Source of the DNA: CAIQIA01 sp945861105
Lineage (GTDB): Bacteria > Cyanobacteriota > Cyanobacteriia > PCC-6307 > Cyanobiaceae
Length of the DNA stretch: 64,000 nt
Direction of reading: 5' to 3'
Assembly: GCA_947488815.1 (NCBI GenBank)
Contig: CANLCC010000004.1
Location: 1-64,000, forward strand
Under the pieces are notes generated by a model. It saw nothing but the letters and a program-made list of their open reading frames with translations, was not told where the DNA came from and ran no database searches. Positions 24,527-32,027 of this stretch are shown here, piece by piece (within the stretch, counting starts at the first letter, position 1; every line of letters starts with the position of its first letter). Made by a program: the position numbers and the translations under genes.

Positions 24527-24862
24527 TCAGGCGGTCGGGGTGCCGTGCTCGATGGTCAGCGGTTCCCGGCGACGGGTGCGCAGGAGGCGGTGTTCCAGGA
24601 CCGCCGGCCCCTCCTCGCGCAGGTCGGCAAGGATGGAGGGCAGGCAGGCCTCAAGGCTGGAACGGCGCACGTAGGGGCCGAACCAGTAGGTCACATCGGG
24701 CTGACGCGTGTCGATGCGGGCCCACCAGGCCACCCCCAGCAGGTTGGCGACGTCGCGGAAAGGCTGCTGGAGCAGGGCCATGAAGGCAGCGGCTTGCTTG
24801 CCGCCATTGTGCCTGGCGAGGCCTTGGATGGGCGTGTCAGAACCGAATGTCCATGTCTTCAT
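24527..24862 (-). CDS. DUF1816 domain protein
   Basis: The 111-residue protein contains the cyanobacterial DUF1816 pattern: LLGVAWWARIDTRQPDVTYW followed by FGPYVRRSSLEACLPSILAD. Family members include small proteins homologous to a domain of phycobilisome-associated linkers, but no biochemical role is established. ATG 24862 lies inside the 3-prime end of rlmB (26-base overlap), so expression is probably coupled. The C-terminus is basic (LLRTRRREPLTIE). Confidence 0.75.
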   Translation of the reverse strand: MKTWTFGSDTPIQGLARHNGGKQAAAFMALLQQPFRDVANLLGVAWWARIDTRQPDVTYWFGPYVRRSSLEACLPSILADLREEGPAVLEHRLLRTRRREPLTIEHGTPTA

Positions 24863-26396
24863 CTGCCGATGGGGCACGCTCGGGCTCGACCTCAACCTCG
24901 ACCTCGACCTCGACGTCAACCTCGACCTCGACCTCAGCAGCAACCTCAGCAGCGACCTCAGCAGCGACCGTGCCCTCGGGCTGCGGCCGCCGCGCCAGCC
25001 GCACCAGGGCCGGGGCCGGATCCTGGCCGCGGATGGAGGCCATCCAGCCCCGGCGGGCAATCTCGTAGAGCAGCAGGGCCGAAGCCACCGACGCGTTGAG
25101 GCTGGGGGTGACGCCCCGCAGGGGAATGCGCACCAGCTGGTCGCAGTGGCGACGGGTCAGCAGGGACAGGCCGGCTCCCTCGGAACCGGTGACCACCACC
25201 AGGGGGCCCTGGAGATCGACCTCCCCCAGCGACACCGTGCCCTCCTCGGCCAGGCCCACCACCCGGAAGCCTTCCTCCCGCAGGGTTTCGAGGGCCCGAT
25301 TGAGATTCACCACCCGGGCGACCGGGAGGTGCTCGAGGGCGCCGGCCGCCACCTTCGCGACCGAGCCCGTGAGACCTGCGGAACGCCGCTGGGGCAGCAC
25401 CATCCCATGGGCCCCCAGCGCTTCGGCGCTGCGCACGATCGCACCGACGTTGTGGGGATCGGTGACGCCGTCGAGGGCCACCAGCAGGGGGGCTTCATCC
25501 AGCTGGCGGCAGCCTGCCAGCAGTGTCTCCAGATCCAGGGTCTCGGCGGCGGCGGTCTGCAGCACGATTCCCTGATGCACGGCCCCGCCGCAGAGCTGCG
25601 CCAGGCGCGCCCAGGTCACTTCCTCCACCAGCACCCCACCGGCCTTGGCTTCCCGCAGCAACTGCAGGAAACGGCTGCTGCAGCGCATCTCCGGCGTGCA
25701 CCAGATGCGATGGATCGGTCGTCCGCTCTCCAGGGCCGCCAGGGCGGCGTGGCGGCCCCAGACCAGGTCATCGGCCATCGACGGCCCATGCTGTTCGGCC
25801 TCGCCCTGGGAAGGACCCTCCGGCGGCAGGGAGTCCGGGCGCGAGGGGTCCGGCCGTGAGCGGTCCGGGCCGCGGAACACCGGTCGACCGCGGCGATCAC
25901 CCGCCAGCGGCCGCCCGGGCCGGGGAAAACGGTCGCCCCGATCAGGCCGATCGAACCGATCGAACCGGTCGAAGCGTTCTCGCCGGGCCGGGCGTTCCCC
26001 ACGATCGCCGGCTTCATCGCGATCCGTGCGCTCGAACCGATCCGTTCGCTCGAACCGATCCGTGCGCTCGAACCGCTGGGGGCGATCAAAGCGCTGCGGT
26101 CGGTCCACCCGGTTGAACCGGGCCGGTCGGCCCATGCGATCTCCCCCCTGGGGGCGCCCGTAGCGGTCCTCGCGGTTGAAGCGGTCCTCACGGGGATAGC
26201 GGTCCTCACGGCTGAAACGCTCGTCCCGGTCGCTGCGGTCGGAACGGAAGGGGCGCTCAGGTCGATCACCCCCCTCAGGCCGATCGCGACGGTCAAAGCG
26301 TCGGGGAGGGGCCGGTGGTCGACCACCGGCCCCACGGGGTCGACCACCACGGGGGCCGCCGGGGCTGCGGGGGGTTCGGTCGGGACGGAAGGCCAT
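24837..26396 (-). CDS. rlmB: 23S rRNA (guanosine-2'-O-)-methyltransferase RlmB with disordered tails
   Basis: The SPOUT/TrmH-family enzyme methylates the 2-prime-O of G2251 in the peptidyl-transferase loop. Here it is 519 residues, about twice the usual length. Residues 1-210 are a low-complexity Arg/Asp/Phe-rich tail with repeated RFxRxDR units; about 210-445 are the substrate-binding and SPOUT domains (DGVTDPHNVGAIVRSAEALG, VVTGSEGAGLS, LNASVASALLLYEIARRG); the last 70 residues end in alternating Glu/Val. The N-tail is cationic and would bind RNA; the C-tail is strongly acidic. ATG 26396 is used because all downstream coding statistics match. Tail roles are inferred. Confidence 0.9.
   Translation of the reverse strand: MAFRPDRTPRSPGGPRGGRPRGAGGRPPAPPRRFDRRDRPEGGDRPERPFRSDRSDRDERFSREDRYPREDRFNREDRYGRPQGGDRMGRPARFNRVDRPQRFDRPQRFERTDRFERTDRFERTDRDEAGDRGERPARRERFDRFDRFDRPDRGDRFPRPGRPLAGDRRGRPVFRGPDRSRPDPSRPDSLPPEGPSQGEAEQHGPSMADDLVWGRHAALAALESGRPIHRIWCTPEMRCSSRFLQLLREAKAGGVLVEEVTWARLAQLCGGAVHQGIVLQTAAAETLDLETLLAGCRQLDEAPLLVALDGVTDPHNVGAIVRSAEALGAHGMVLPQRRSAGLTGSVAKVAAGALEHLPVARVVNLNRALETLREEGFRVVGLAEEGTVSLGEVDLQGPLVVVTGSEGAGLSLLTRRHCDQLVRIPLRGVTPSLNASVASALLLYEIARRGWMASIRGQDPAPALVRLARRPQPEGTVAAEVAAEVAAEVEVEVDVEVEVEVEVEPERAPSADEDMDIRF
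24885..24968. repeat. Hexanucleotide/12-mer repeat tract in the rlmB 3-prime end
   Basis: On the plus strand the tract consists of GACCTC/AACCTC hexamers followed by three copies of a 12-base unit of the form GCAGCRACCTCA. On the coding (minus) strand this encodes repeated Ala-Ala-Glu-Val and then alternating Glu-Val/Asp-Val. Such in-frame hexamers are prone to slippage, so the acidic tail length may vary between strains. Confidence 0.8.
26020..26073. repeat. Three 18-bp tandem repeats within rlmB
   Basis: Three consecutive copies of CGATCCGTGCGCTCGAAC, the middle one with a single T for G change. They encode the repeated hexapeptide Phe-Glu-Arg-Thr-Asp-Arg in the disordered N-terminal tail of RlmB. 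Related but more diverged RFxRxDR codons extend on both sides (about 25920-26280), so the tail grew by repeat expansion. Confidence 0.9.
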
Positions 26397-26430
26397 GGTC
26401 GGGACGACAGCAGGGAACCAGGCTCGTCCG

Positions 26431-26832
26431 TCAGAGGGGACTGTCCGGCCTGTCGGCGGCAACGGCCGGATCGAGACAGCTCAGCAGCTCGTTCAGGCGC
26501 TCCGGATCGTGCAGGTGGAGCCAGCCCACCATTGTCTCAAATCCCGAGGCCCGGCCATAGATGGCCGGGTTCAGATGACGGGGGCGACGACCGGCGGCAT
26601 TGCGACCCCGTCTGACCCATTCCCGTTCTTCCTCGCGCAGCAGCGGTTCGAGGCGCTCGAGGGCCAGGCTCTGGGCCTCGGCACGGACGCGGGCCACACC
26701 GGCATCGTGCAACCGGCGCGGACTTGCCATTTGTCGCACCAGGTGCTGGCGCTGATGAAGTTCCCAGACCGCATCCCCCAGCCAGGCCAGCTGGGCGGGG
26801 CCAGGGCAGGGGTCAGGCGGCGCTGATGGCAC
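26431..26832 (-). CDS. mrnC: Mini-ribonuclease III
   Basis: Mini-III is an RNase III catalytic domain lacking the dsRNA-binding domain; it trims 23S rRNA ends and some other structured RNAs. The roughly 133-residue protein has the family pattern LAWLGDAVWELHQRQHLVRQ, RAEAQSLALERLEPLL, RRGRNAA and NPAIYGRASGFETMVGWL. GTG 26832 is the likely start, overlapping the STAS gene stop by 20 bases; a longer frame to 26877 exists within the STAS gene. It is followed by rlmB, making a local rRNA-maturation pair. Confidence 0.9.
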   Translation of the reverse strand: MPSAPPDPCPGPAQLAWLGDAVWELHQRQHLVRQMASPRRLHDAGVARVRAEAQSLALERLEPLLREEEREWVRRGRNAAGRRPRHLNPAIYGRASGFETMVGWLHLHDPERLNELLSCLDPAVAADRPDSPL

Positions 26833-27118
26833 CGAGGGCGGTGGGAAGGTCAGGCTGCAGATGCAGGAAAGCCTCAAGCCTCACCAGCTTCACGGTCTGC
26901 ACGACGCGGCTGTTGCCGACGACCACGAACCGCCGGCCGGCCTCGTTGCACTGCTTGGCGATGGTGACCAGCGCTCCGAGGCCGGAGGAGTCGATGAAGT
27001 CGATGCGGCTCAGGTCGAACACCAGCGGCAGATCCCCGCTGGATCCGTGCTGTTCGATGAATTCACGGAACTGCCGCTCGGAATAGGCATCGAGCTGGCC
27101 TGTGAAATGCAGCAGCAC
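26813..27118 (-). CDS. STAS-domain anti-sigma factor antagonist (RsbV/SpoIIAA-like)
   Basis: The protein is a single STAS domain: LLHFTGQLDAYSERQFREFI, the phospho-acceptor loop LVFDLSRIDFIDSSGLGALV with conserved Ser pair, and VVGNSRVVQTVKLV. Such proteins bind RsbW-type kinases when unphosphorylated and thereby free a sigma factor. GTG 27118 is the first canonical start and gives 101 residues, but the first beta-strand would then be missing. The frame continues in-phase with coding-like codons for 21 more codons (LTRLTVSLRGGCEPQAG) to an ATC at 27181, preceded by a strong AGGAGG. I suspect initiation at that AUC. It follows carA. Confidence 0.88.
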   Translation of the reverse strand: MLLHFTGQLDAYSERQFREFIEQHGSSGDLPLVFDLSRIDFIDSSGLGALVTIAKQCNEAGRRFVVVGNSRVVQTVKLVRLEAFLHLQPDLPTALGAISAA

Positions 27119-27190
27119 GCAGCCGGCCTGAGGCTCGCAGCCGCCGCGGAGAGAGACGGTGAGTCGGGTCAGCTCGGTGATGGCTCCAGG

Positions 27191-27196
27191 CCTCCT
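27191..27196 (-). promoter_or_regulatory. Strong Shine-Dalgarno AGGAGG upstream of the STAS gene
   Basis: AGGAGG on the minus strand is an excellent ribosome-binding site located 9 bases before an in-frame ATC (27181) of the STAS reading frame, with no ATG, GTG or TTG within useful distance in that frame. The nearest canonical start (GTG 27118) is over 70 bases away. It is the main reason to consider a non-canonical start there. Confidence 0.65.
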
Positions 27197-27226
27197 GCGG
27201 TTGATGGCCCCGAAGGGCTCTCAAGT

Positions 27227-28363
27227 TTATCCGGGCTGACGACGGCTGGCCATGAGTGCCACGAACCGACGGAAGTGATGATCCGCATCATGGGGGCCCG
27301 GTGAGGCCTCCGGGTGGTACTGAACGCCGAAGACCGGCTGGTGCAGCAGCTCGATGGCCGCCACGGTGCTGTCGTTGAGGTTGCGGTGGGTGATGGCCAC
27401 CCGATCGAGGGGGAGACTGTCGGCATGGAGGGCGAAGCCGTGGTTCTGGCTGGTGATCTCCACCGGACCGCCGCCGCCGCCGCAGGGATGGTTCAGGCCC
27501 CGGTGGCCATAGCCGAGCTTGAAGGTGCTGCCCCCGAGGGCGAGGCCGAGGATCTGGTGGCCAAGGCAGATGCCGAACACCGGCAGGTCAGGCTGCACCA
27601 GCAGGTTGCGGGCAAGGCTGATGCCGTCGGCGACGGCGGCGGGGTCGCCGGGGCCGTTGGAGAGGAACACCCCCTCGGGCCGGTGGGCCAGCACCTCATC
27701 GAGGCTGCTGCCGGCAGGCAGCACCGTGACCCGGCAGCCATGGGCCACGAGGCGCTCCAGGATCGCCCGCTTGATGCCGAAATCAATCGCCACCACGGCA
27801 TAGGGGCGTTCGCCGGCACCAGGCTGGGGGCGCTGGTCGAAGCCGGCGGCCGTGAGCCGGTCCCAGACGTAGGGAGCTGGTGTGGTGACCCGCGAGGCCA
27901 GGTTGAGTCCTTCCATCGAAGGGGCGTCCTGGACCCGGCGCAGGAGGTCGGCGGGGTCGGCACCGTCGGTGCTGACGGCTCCATTGATGGCTCCGCCCTC
28001 CCGCAGCCGTCGCACCAGGGCACGGGTGTCGACACCCACCAGCCCGACGACACCGTGGTCCCGCAGCCAGTCCTCCAGGGGCTGACGTGACCGCCAGCTG
28101 CTGGCACAGGGCGACAGTTCCCGGGCAATCACAGCCCGGGCCGCGGGCTGCTCTCCCTCCTGGTCATCGGCGTTGACACCGGTGTTGCCCAGTTCAGGAG
28201 CCGTGAAGGTGATCAGCTGCCCGGTGTAGCTGGGATCGGTGATCACCTCCTGATACCCGGTCATGCCGGTGTTGAACACCACCTCACCGATGGCGCAACC
28301 CCTGGCTCCGATCGCCCGGCCCCGCAGCACCAGACCGTCCGCCAGCACGAGAAGAGCGTCCAT
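27227..28363 (-). CDS. carA: Carbamoyl-phosphate synthase small subunit
   Basis: CarA hydrolyses glutamine and channels ammonia to CarB for carbamoyl phosphate, used in arginine and pyrimidine synthesis. The 378-residue protein has the N-terminal domain (GEVVFNTGMTGYQEVITDPS) and a class I glutamine amidotransferase domain with the nucleophile in VFGICLGHQILGLALGG and the His/Glu of VQYHPEASPGPHDA. ATG 28363 is preferred over an upstream GTG at 28375. It lies 21 bases downstream of trpD. carB is not in the window. Confidence 0.96.
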   Translation of the reverse strand: MDALLVLADGLVLRGRAIGARGCAIGEVVFNTGMTGYQEVITDPSYTGQLITFTAPELGNTGVNADDQEGEQPAARAVIARELSPCASSWRSRQPLEDWLRDHGVVGLVGVDTRALVRRLREGGAINGAVSTDGADPADLLRRVQDAPSMEGLNLASRVTTPAPYVWDRLTAAGFDQRPQPGAGERPYAVVAIDFGIKRAILERLVAHGCRVTVLPAGSSLDEVLAHRPEGVFLSNGPGDPAAVADGISLARNLLVQPDLPVFGICLGHQILGLALGGSTFKLGYGHRGLNHPCGGGGGPVEITSQNHGFALHADSLPLDRVAITHRNLNDSTVAAIELLHQPVFGVQYHPEASPGPHDADHHFRRFVALMASRRQPG

Positions 28364-28384
28364 CCGCCTCTGCACCCTCCAGCA

Positions 28385-29440
28385 TCATCCCTCAGGGCTG
28401 CGGAGCCAGTCGGCCAGTGCTCCGAAACGCTGCCATGGGGCACCGGCCGCCAGGCAGTCTCCGGCCAGATCGACCCCGCTGCGCCAGTCGCTGACCGCAC
28501 CGGCAGCCCAGAGCACCAGGGCCGTGTTGAGCCGCACCGCGTCGGTCTGGGCCGCTGTGCCGTGACCCTCGAGCACCGCCTGCAGGATGGCGGCATTGGT
28601 GGCAAGGTCGCCGCCCGCCAGCTCGGCCGGACCTGCGGTCACCAGGCCCAGGGTCGCGGGGTCCAGCCGCTCCTCGCGCAGTTCACCGGCTTCAAGCAGC
28701 CAGAGCTGACTCGGCCCGGAGAGGGAGGCCTCGTCGAGACCCCCATGGCCATGCACCACCACCGCCCGCTGCAGACCCAGCCGCTGCAGCGCCCCGGCCA
28801 TGGGCTGGAGCAGGGACGGCCGGGCCACCCCCAGCACCTGGACTTCGGGCTGGAGCGGATTGACCAGGGGACCGAGCAGGTTGAACACCGTGCGCACCCC
28901 AAGGGTGCGGCGCAGGGCCGCCAGCCGGCCGAGGGCGGGATGCCAGCCCGGTGCGAACAGGAAGGTCACCCCCAGCGTCTCCAGGGCCCCCAGCACCCTG
29001 GGGAGGGGCGCCGCCAGGTCGAGGCCAAGGGCCTCGAGCACATCGGCCGATCCCACCCGGCCACTGGCGCTGCGGTTGCCGTGCTTGGCGATGGTCACCC
29101 CACAGGCGGCCGCGGTGAAGGCCACGGCCGTGGAGATGTTGAAACTGTCGGCCCCGTCACCCCCGGTGCCGCAGGTGTCCGCCAGGGGCAGGGCGGGCCG
29201 GGGTGACGGCAGGGGGGCCGCCCGACGCAGCACGGTGGCCATGGCCGCCAGTTCGACCGGGTCGGGGTCACGGCAACGCAGGGCCGCGAGGAAGGCACCG
29301 GTCTGGACGGGGGCGAGCCCGTCGGCGAGCCAGGCCTCCATCAGCGCCGCGGCGGCGGCCGCATCGAGAGGCTGGCCCTCCAGCAGGCCATCGAGCAGGC
29401 GCGGCCAGGGCGGGGGGGTAGCGGTGGAGGCGCTGCTCAC
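28385..29440 (-). CDS. trpD: Anthranilate phosphoribosyltransferase
   Basis: TrpD transfers phosphoribose from PRPP to anthranilate in tryptophan synthesis. The 351-residue protein has the signature PRPP loop LADTCGTGGDGADSFNISTA, the anthranilate-binding region TIAKHGNRSASGRVGSADVL, and VFNLLGPLVNPLQPEVQVLG. The start is GTG 29440. It is not in a trp operon, as is usual in cyanobacteria. It opens the leftward cluster that includes carA. Confidence 0.95.
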   Translation of the reverse strand: MSSASTATPPPWPRLLDGLLEGQPLDAAAAAALMEAWLADGLAPVQTGAFLAALRCRDPDPVELAAMATVLRRAAPLPSPRPALPLADTCGTGGDGADSFNISTAVAFTAAACGVTIAKHGNRSASGRVGSADVLEALGLDLAAPLPRVLGALETLGVTFLFAPGWHPALGRLAALRRTLGVRTVFNLLGPLVNPLQPEVQVLGVARPSLLQPMAGALQRLGLQRAVVVHGHGGLDEASLSGPSQLWLLEAGELREERLDPATLGLVTAGPAELAGGDLATNAAILQAVLEGHGTAAQTDAVRLNTALVLWAAGAVSDWRSGVDLAGDCLAAGAPWQRFGALADWLRSPEG

Positions 29441-29490
29441 GGTCGCGGGGCAGGGTCCCCCCCAGGATGACGGTCAGCCCCCTGGGCCCG

Positions 29491-29829
29491 CTAGCCGTCT
29501 GCGGCGGCATCGGTGTCAAAGCCACTGCCGACGGCCTGGTCCCCCTGGGGGCGGCCCGGACGGAAGCCCCCCTGCCAGAGGGCACGGCAGCGGGCCTCAA
29601 GGGCGGCGCGGTCAAGACCCCAGTGGCCGATCGCCTTCATCAGGTCCTGGCGCAGATCAGCGGCACCGGGAAAGCCGTCGTACCGAATCAGCAGCCGGGC
29701 GGCATCGACCAGATGATCGTCACCCGGTTGCTCCACCGCCAGCAGCCCATCGACGGTCTCGCGGTCGCTGGCATGGAGCGGATGGACCTGGTCCCGGTCG
29801 GCACCGGGATCGCGGGTGGGGGCAGCCAT
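29491..29829 (-). CDS. DUF3288-type small protein
   Basis: A 112-residue soluble protein with the pattern QVHPLHASDRETVDGLLAV, LVDAARLLIRYDGFPGAADL and RQDLMKAIGHWGLDRAAL, which fits the cyanobacterial DUF3288 family. Function is unknown. The C-terminus is an acidic, low-complexity tail. ATG 29829 is 48 bases from the divergent ABC exporter start at 29878, so promoters for both must sit in a very short shared region. Confidence 0.75.
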   Translation of the reverse strand: MAAPTRDPGADRDQVHPLHASDRETVDGLLAVEQPGDDHLVDAARLLIRYDGFPGAADLRQDLMKAIGHWGLDRAALEARCRALWQGGFRPGRPQGDQAVGSGFDTDAAADG

Positions 29830-29877
29830 GGCCGACGGCGGAGCCTCCGTAGTTTGGGGCCGCCCCTGCGTCCAGCG

Positions 29878-31632
29878 ATGGCCCCCCTGCAGCTCGCCCT
29901 GATCGCCCGTCAGCTGCGCCCCCAGCGGCGGGAGCTGATGCTGGGCATGGCCGCCCTGCTGGTGGTCAACATTCTTGGTACCAGCCTGCCGCTGCTGGTG
30001 CAGCGGACGATCAATGCCCTGCAGCCCGGGTTCAGCCTCAACGACCTGCTGCGCCAGGCCCTGGTCATCGGTGGGCTCGCCACTGTGATGGGGTTGGTGC
30101 GGCTGGCCTCCCGGGTGCTGGTCTTCGGTGCCGGTCGTCACGTGGAAGTGAGCCTGCGGCAGCGGATCTTCGACCATCTGCTGCGCCAGGAGCCGGGCTG
30201 GGTGCAGCAGGCAGGCAGCGGCGATGTGATCAGCCGTTCCACCAGTGACGTCGAAAACGTGCGTCGCCTGCTCGGCTTTGCGGTGCTCAGCCTCAGCAAC
30301 ACCGCCATGGCCTACGCCCTCACCCTGCCGGCGATGCTGGCGATTGAACCCGGCCTCAGCCTGGCGGCGATTCTTCTGTACCCATTGATGTTGCTGCTGG
30401 TGGGTCTCTCCGGGGGGCGCATGATGCGCCAGCAGCGGCGACTGCAGCAGGATCTGGCCGCCATGAGCGACCTCGTGCAGGAGGACCTCTCGGGCATCGG
30501 CGCCATCAAGATCTATGGCCAGGAGGTCAGCGAGCGCGCCGCCTTCGCCGACCTCAGCCAGCGCTACCGCGAGGCCGCCATCACCCTGGCCCGCACCCGC
30601 AGCACGTTGTTCCCCTTGCTCGAGGGCATCAGTTCCCTCTCGGTGCTGGTGCTGATCGCCCTCGGATCCAGCCGCCTCGAAGGCGGCACCCTCACCCTGG
30701 GGGGTCTGATCGCCCTGATCCTCTATGTGGAGCGCCTGGTGTTTCCCACGGCCCTGCTGGGCTTCACCCTCAGCACCTTCCAGACCGGCCAGGTGAGCCT
30801 CGAACGGGTGGAGGAACTGCTGCGGCGCCGGTCGCAGATCGAGGATTCCCCCGAGACGCAGGCCGCCGGAGTCCCCAGCCCGGCAGGGGCCCGGCTCGAG
30901 GCCAGGGCGCTGCAGATCCGTTATGCCGACGCGCGCGAGCCGGCCATCGTGGACCTCAGCTTCACGGTTGAGCCCGGAGAACTTGTGGCGGTGGTCGGGC
31001 CCGTCGGCTGCGGCAAGACGACCCTGGCGAGGGCCCTCGGGCGGTTGCTGCAGGTGCCCGCAGGTCAGCTGTTCATCGACGGCGTCGATGTGACACGCCT
31101 GAGCCTGGCCGACCTGCGTCGCCAGCTGGCCCTGGTGCCCCAGGAGGGCTTCCTCTTCACCGCAAGCCTGGGCGACAACCTGCGCTTCGGGGCGCCGCAG
31201 ACCGGACTCCCGGCCGTGGCGGCCGTGGCGGAACGGGCGCAGCTGGCCAGCGACGTGGCGGGGTTCCCGGATGGTTACGGCACTCTGGTCGGCGAACGGG
31301 GCATCACCCTCAGCGGCGGCCAGCGCCAGCGCACTGCCCTCGGCCGGGCTCTGCTGATGGAGGCGCCGCTGCTGGTCCTCGATGATGCGCTGGCCAGCGT
31401 TGACAACCGCACGGCCGCCGCAATCCTGCAGGATCTTCGCTGCCGCTCCCGTCAGACGGTGCTGTTCATCAGCCATCAGCTGTCGGCGGCCGCCGCCTGC
31501 GACCGGGTGCTGGTGCTGGAGCGGGGCCGACTGGTGCAGCAGGGTCACCACGATGAGCTGGTCAGCCAGCCGGGACCCTATCGCCGCCTCTGGGATCGCG
31601 AGCAGGCGGCCAGCCAGCTGCAGGCCGTGTGA
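29878..31632 (+). CDS. ABC exporter, fused membrane and ATPase domains
   Basis: The 584-residue half-transporter has an N-terminal six-helix exporter domain (type I, residues about 1-310) and a C-terminal nucleotide-binding domain. Walker A is VVGPVGCGKTTLARAL, the Q-loop is LALVPQEGFLF, the signature is ITLSGGQRQRTALGRALLM, and Walker B is LLVLDDALASVDNRT, in which Asp replaces the usual catalytic Glu. That D-D-A combination is typical of one partner of heterodimeric exporters (MdlA/TM287 type), so a second half-transporter elsewhere may supply the active site. The substrate is unknown; multidrug or lipid transport are the common roles. Confidence 0.88.
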   Translation: MAPLQLALIARQLRPQRRELMLGMAALLVVNILGTSLPLLVQRTINALQPGFSLNDLLRQALVIGGLATVMGLVRLASRVLVFGAGRHVEVSLRQRIFDHLLRQEPGWVQQAGSGDVISRSTSDVENVRRLLGFAVLSLSNTAMAYALTLPAMLAIEPGLSLAAILLYPLMLLLVGLSGGRMMRQQRRLQQDLAAMSDLVQEDLSGIGAIKIYGQEVSERAAFADLSQRYREAAITLARTRSTLFPLLEGISSLSVLVLIALGSSRLEGGTLTLGGLIALILYVERLVFPTALLGFTLSTFQTGQVSLERVEELLRRRSQIEDSPETQAAGVPSPAGARLEARALQIRYADAREPAIVDLSFTVEPGELVAVVGPVGCGKTTLARALGRLLQVPAGQLFIDGVDVTRLSLADLRRQLALVPQEGFLFTASLGDNLRFGAPQTGLPAVAAVAERAQLASDVAGFPDGYGTLVGERGITLSGGQRQRTALGRALLMEAPLLVLDDALASVDNRTAAAILQDLRCRSRQTVLFISHQLSAAAACDRVLVLERGRLVQQGHHDELVSQPGPYRRLWDREQAASQLQAV

Positions 31633-31740
31633 AGGCGAGCGACGGCGAGCAGGTACCGACGGCAGCAGCCAAAACTTTCCGGCGCATCCGCCGGAGTCAT
31701 GGTCGGGCCGGCCTAGCCCTGGGAACCGCGCCATGGTTCC

Positions 31741-32010
31741 GTGACCCTGCCGATTCCCTACAGCCTCCGCTGCACCCTCACCTTCGGTGACATCTATGGC
31801 CAGGTGCTGGCCTGGATGGGTGTGATCTTCCTGAGCCTCGCCACGGCCCTGGGCCTGATGGGGGCCAGCCGTCCCCTGTTCGCCCTGGTGGGTGTGGGCC
31901 TGATCCTGGTGCTGTCACTCCCCTTTCTGCTGTTCGCCTTCACAACCACCCTGATCAACCACATCGCCCTCGATCCACGGCCTGCCCCCGGTGACGGCCA
32001 GACTCCCTGA
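31741..32010 (+). CDS. Small two-helix membrane protein
   Basis: The 89-residue protein has a polar start (PYSLRCTLTFGDIYGQVLAW) and two transmembrane helices (GVIFLSLATALGLMGAS and LFALVGVGLILVLSLPFLL) and a short C-terminal tail. The start is GTG 31741, because the nearby ATG 31733 is in another frame and stops after three codons. It looks like a conserved picocyanobacterial protein of unknown function. msrA follows after 17 bases. Confidence 0.7.
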   Translation: MTLPIPYSLRCTLTFGDIYGQVLAWMGVIFLSLATALGLMGASRPLFALVGVGLILVLSLPFLLFAFTTTLINHIALDPRPAPGDGQTP

Positions 32011-32027
32011 GCAGCAGCCTGTCGTAG

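Noticed and set aside
24841..25000. Frameshift or assembly artefact at the rlmB C-terminus because of the Glu-Val run
   Set aside because: The hexamer repeats stay in frame, a normal C-terminal end follows, and the overlap with DUF1816 is consistent with an intact gene.
23009..25099. Long plus-strand open frame opposite gatA, DUF1816 and rlmB
   Set aside because: Low-complexity translation antisense to three well-supported genes; no plausible start or family.
25920..26280. CRISPR-like or DNA-repeat element
   Set aside because: The repeats are in-frame codon repeats of rlmB without spacers or palindromic repeats and keep the reading frame open.
29491..31734. Nearly 750-codon open frame on the minus strand across the ABC exporter
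   Set aside because: Only its last 112 codons (29491-29829) carry a recognisable protein (DUF3288); the rest mirrors the exporter gene.
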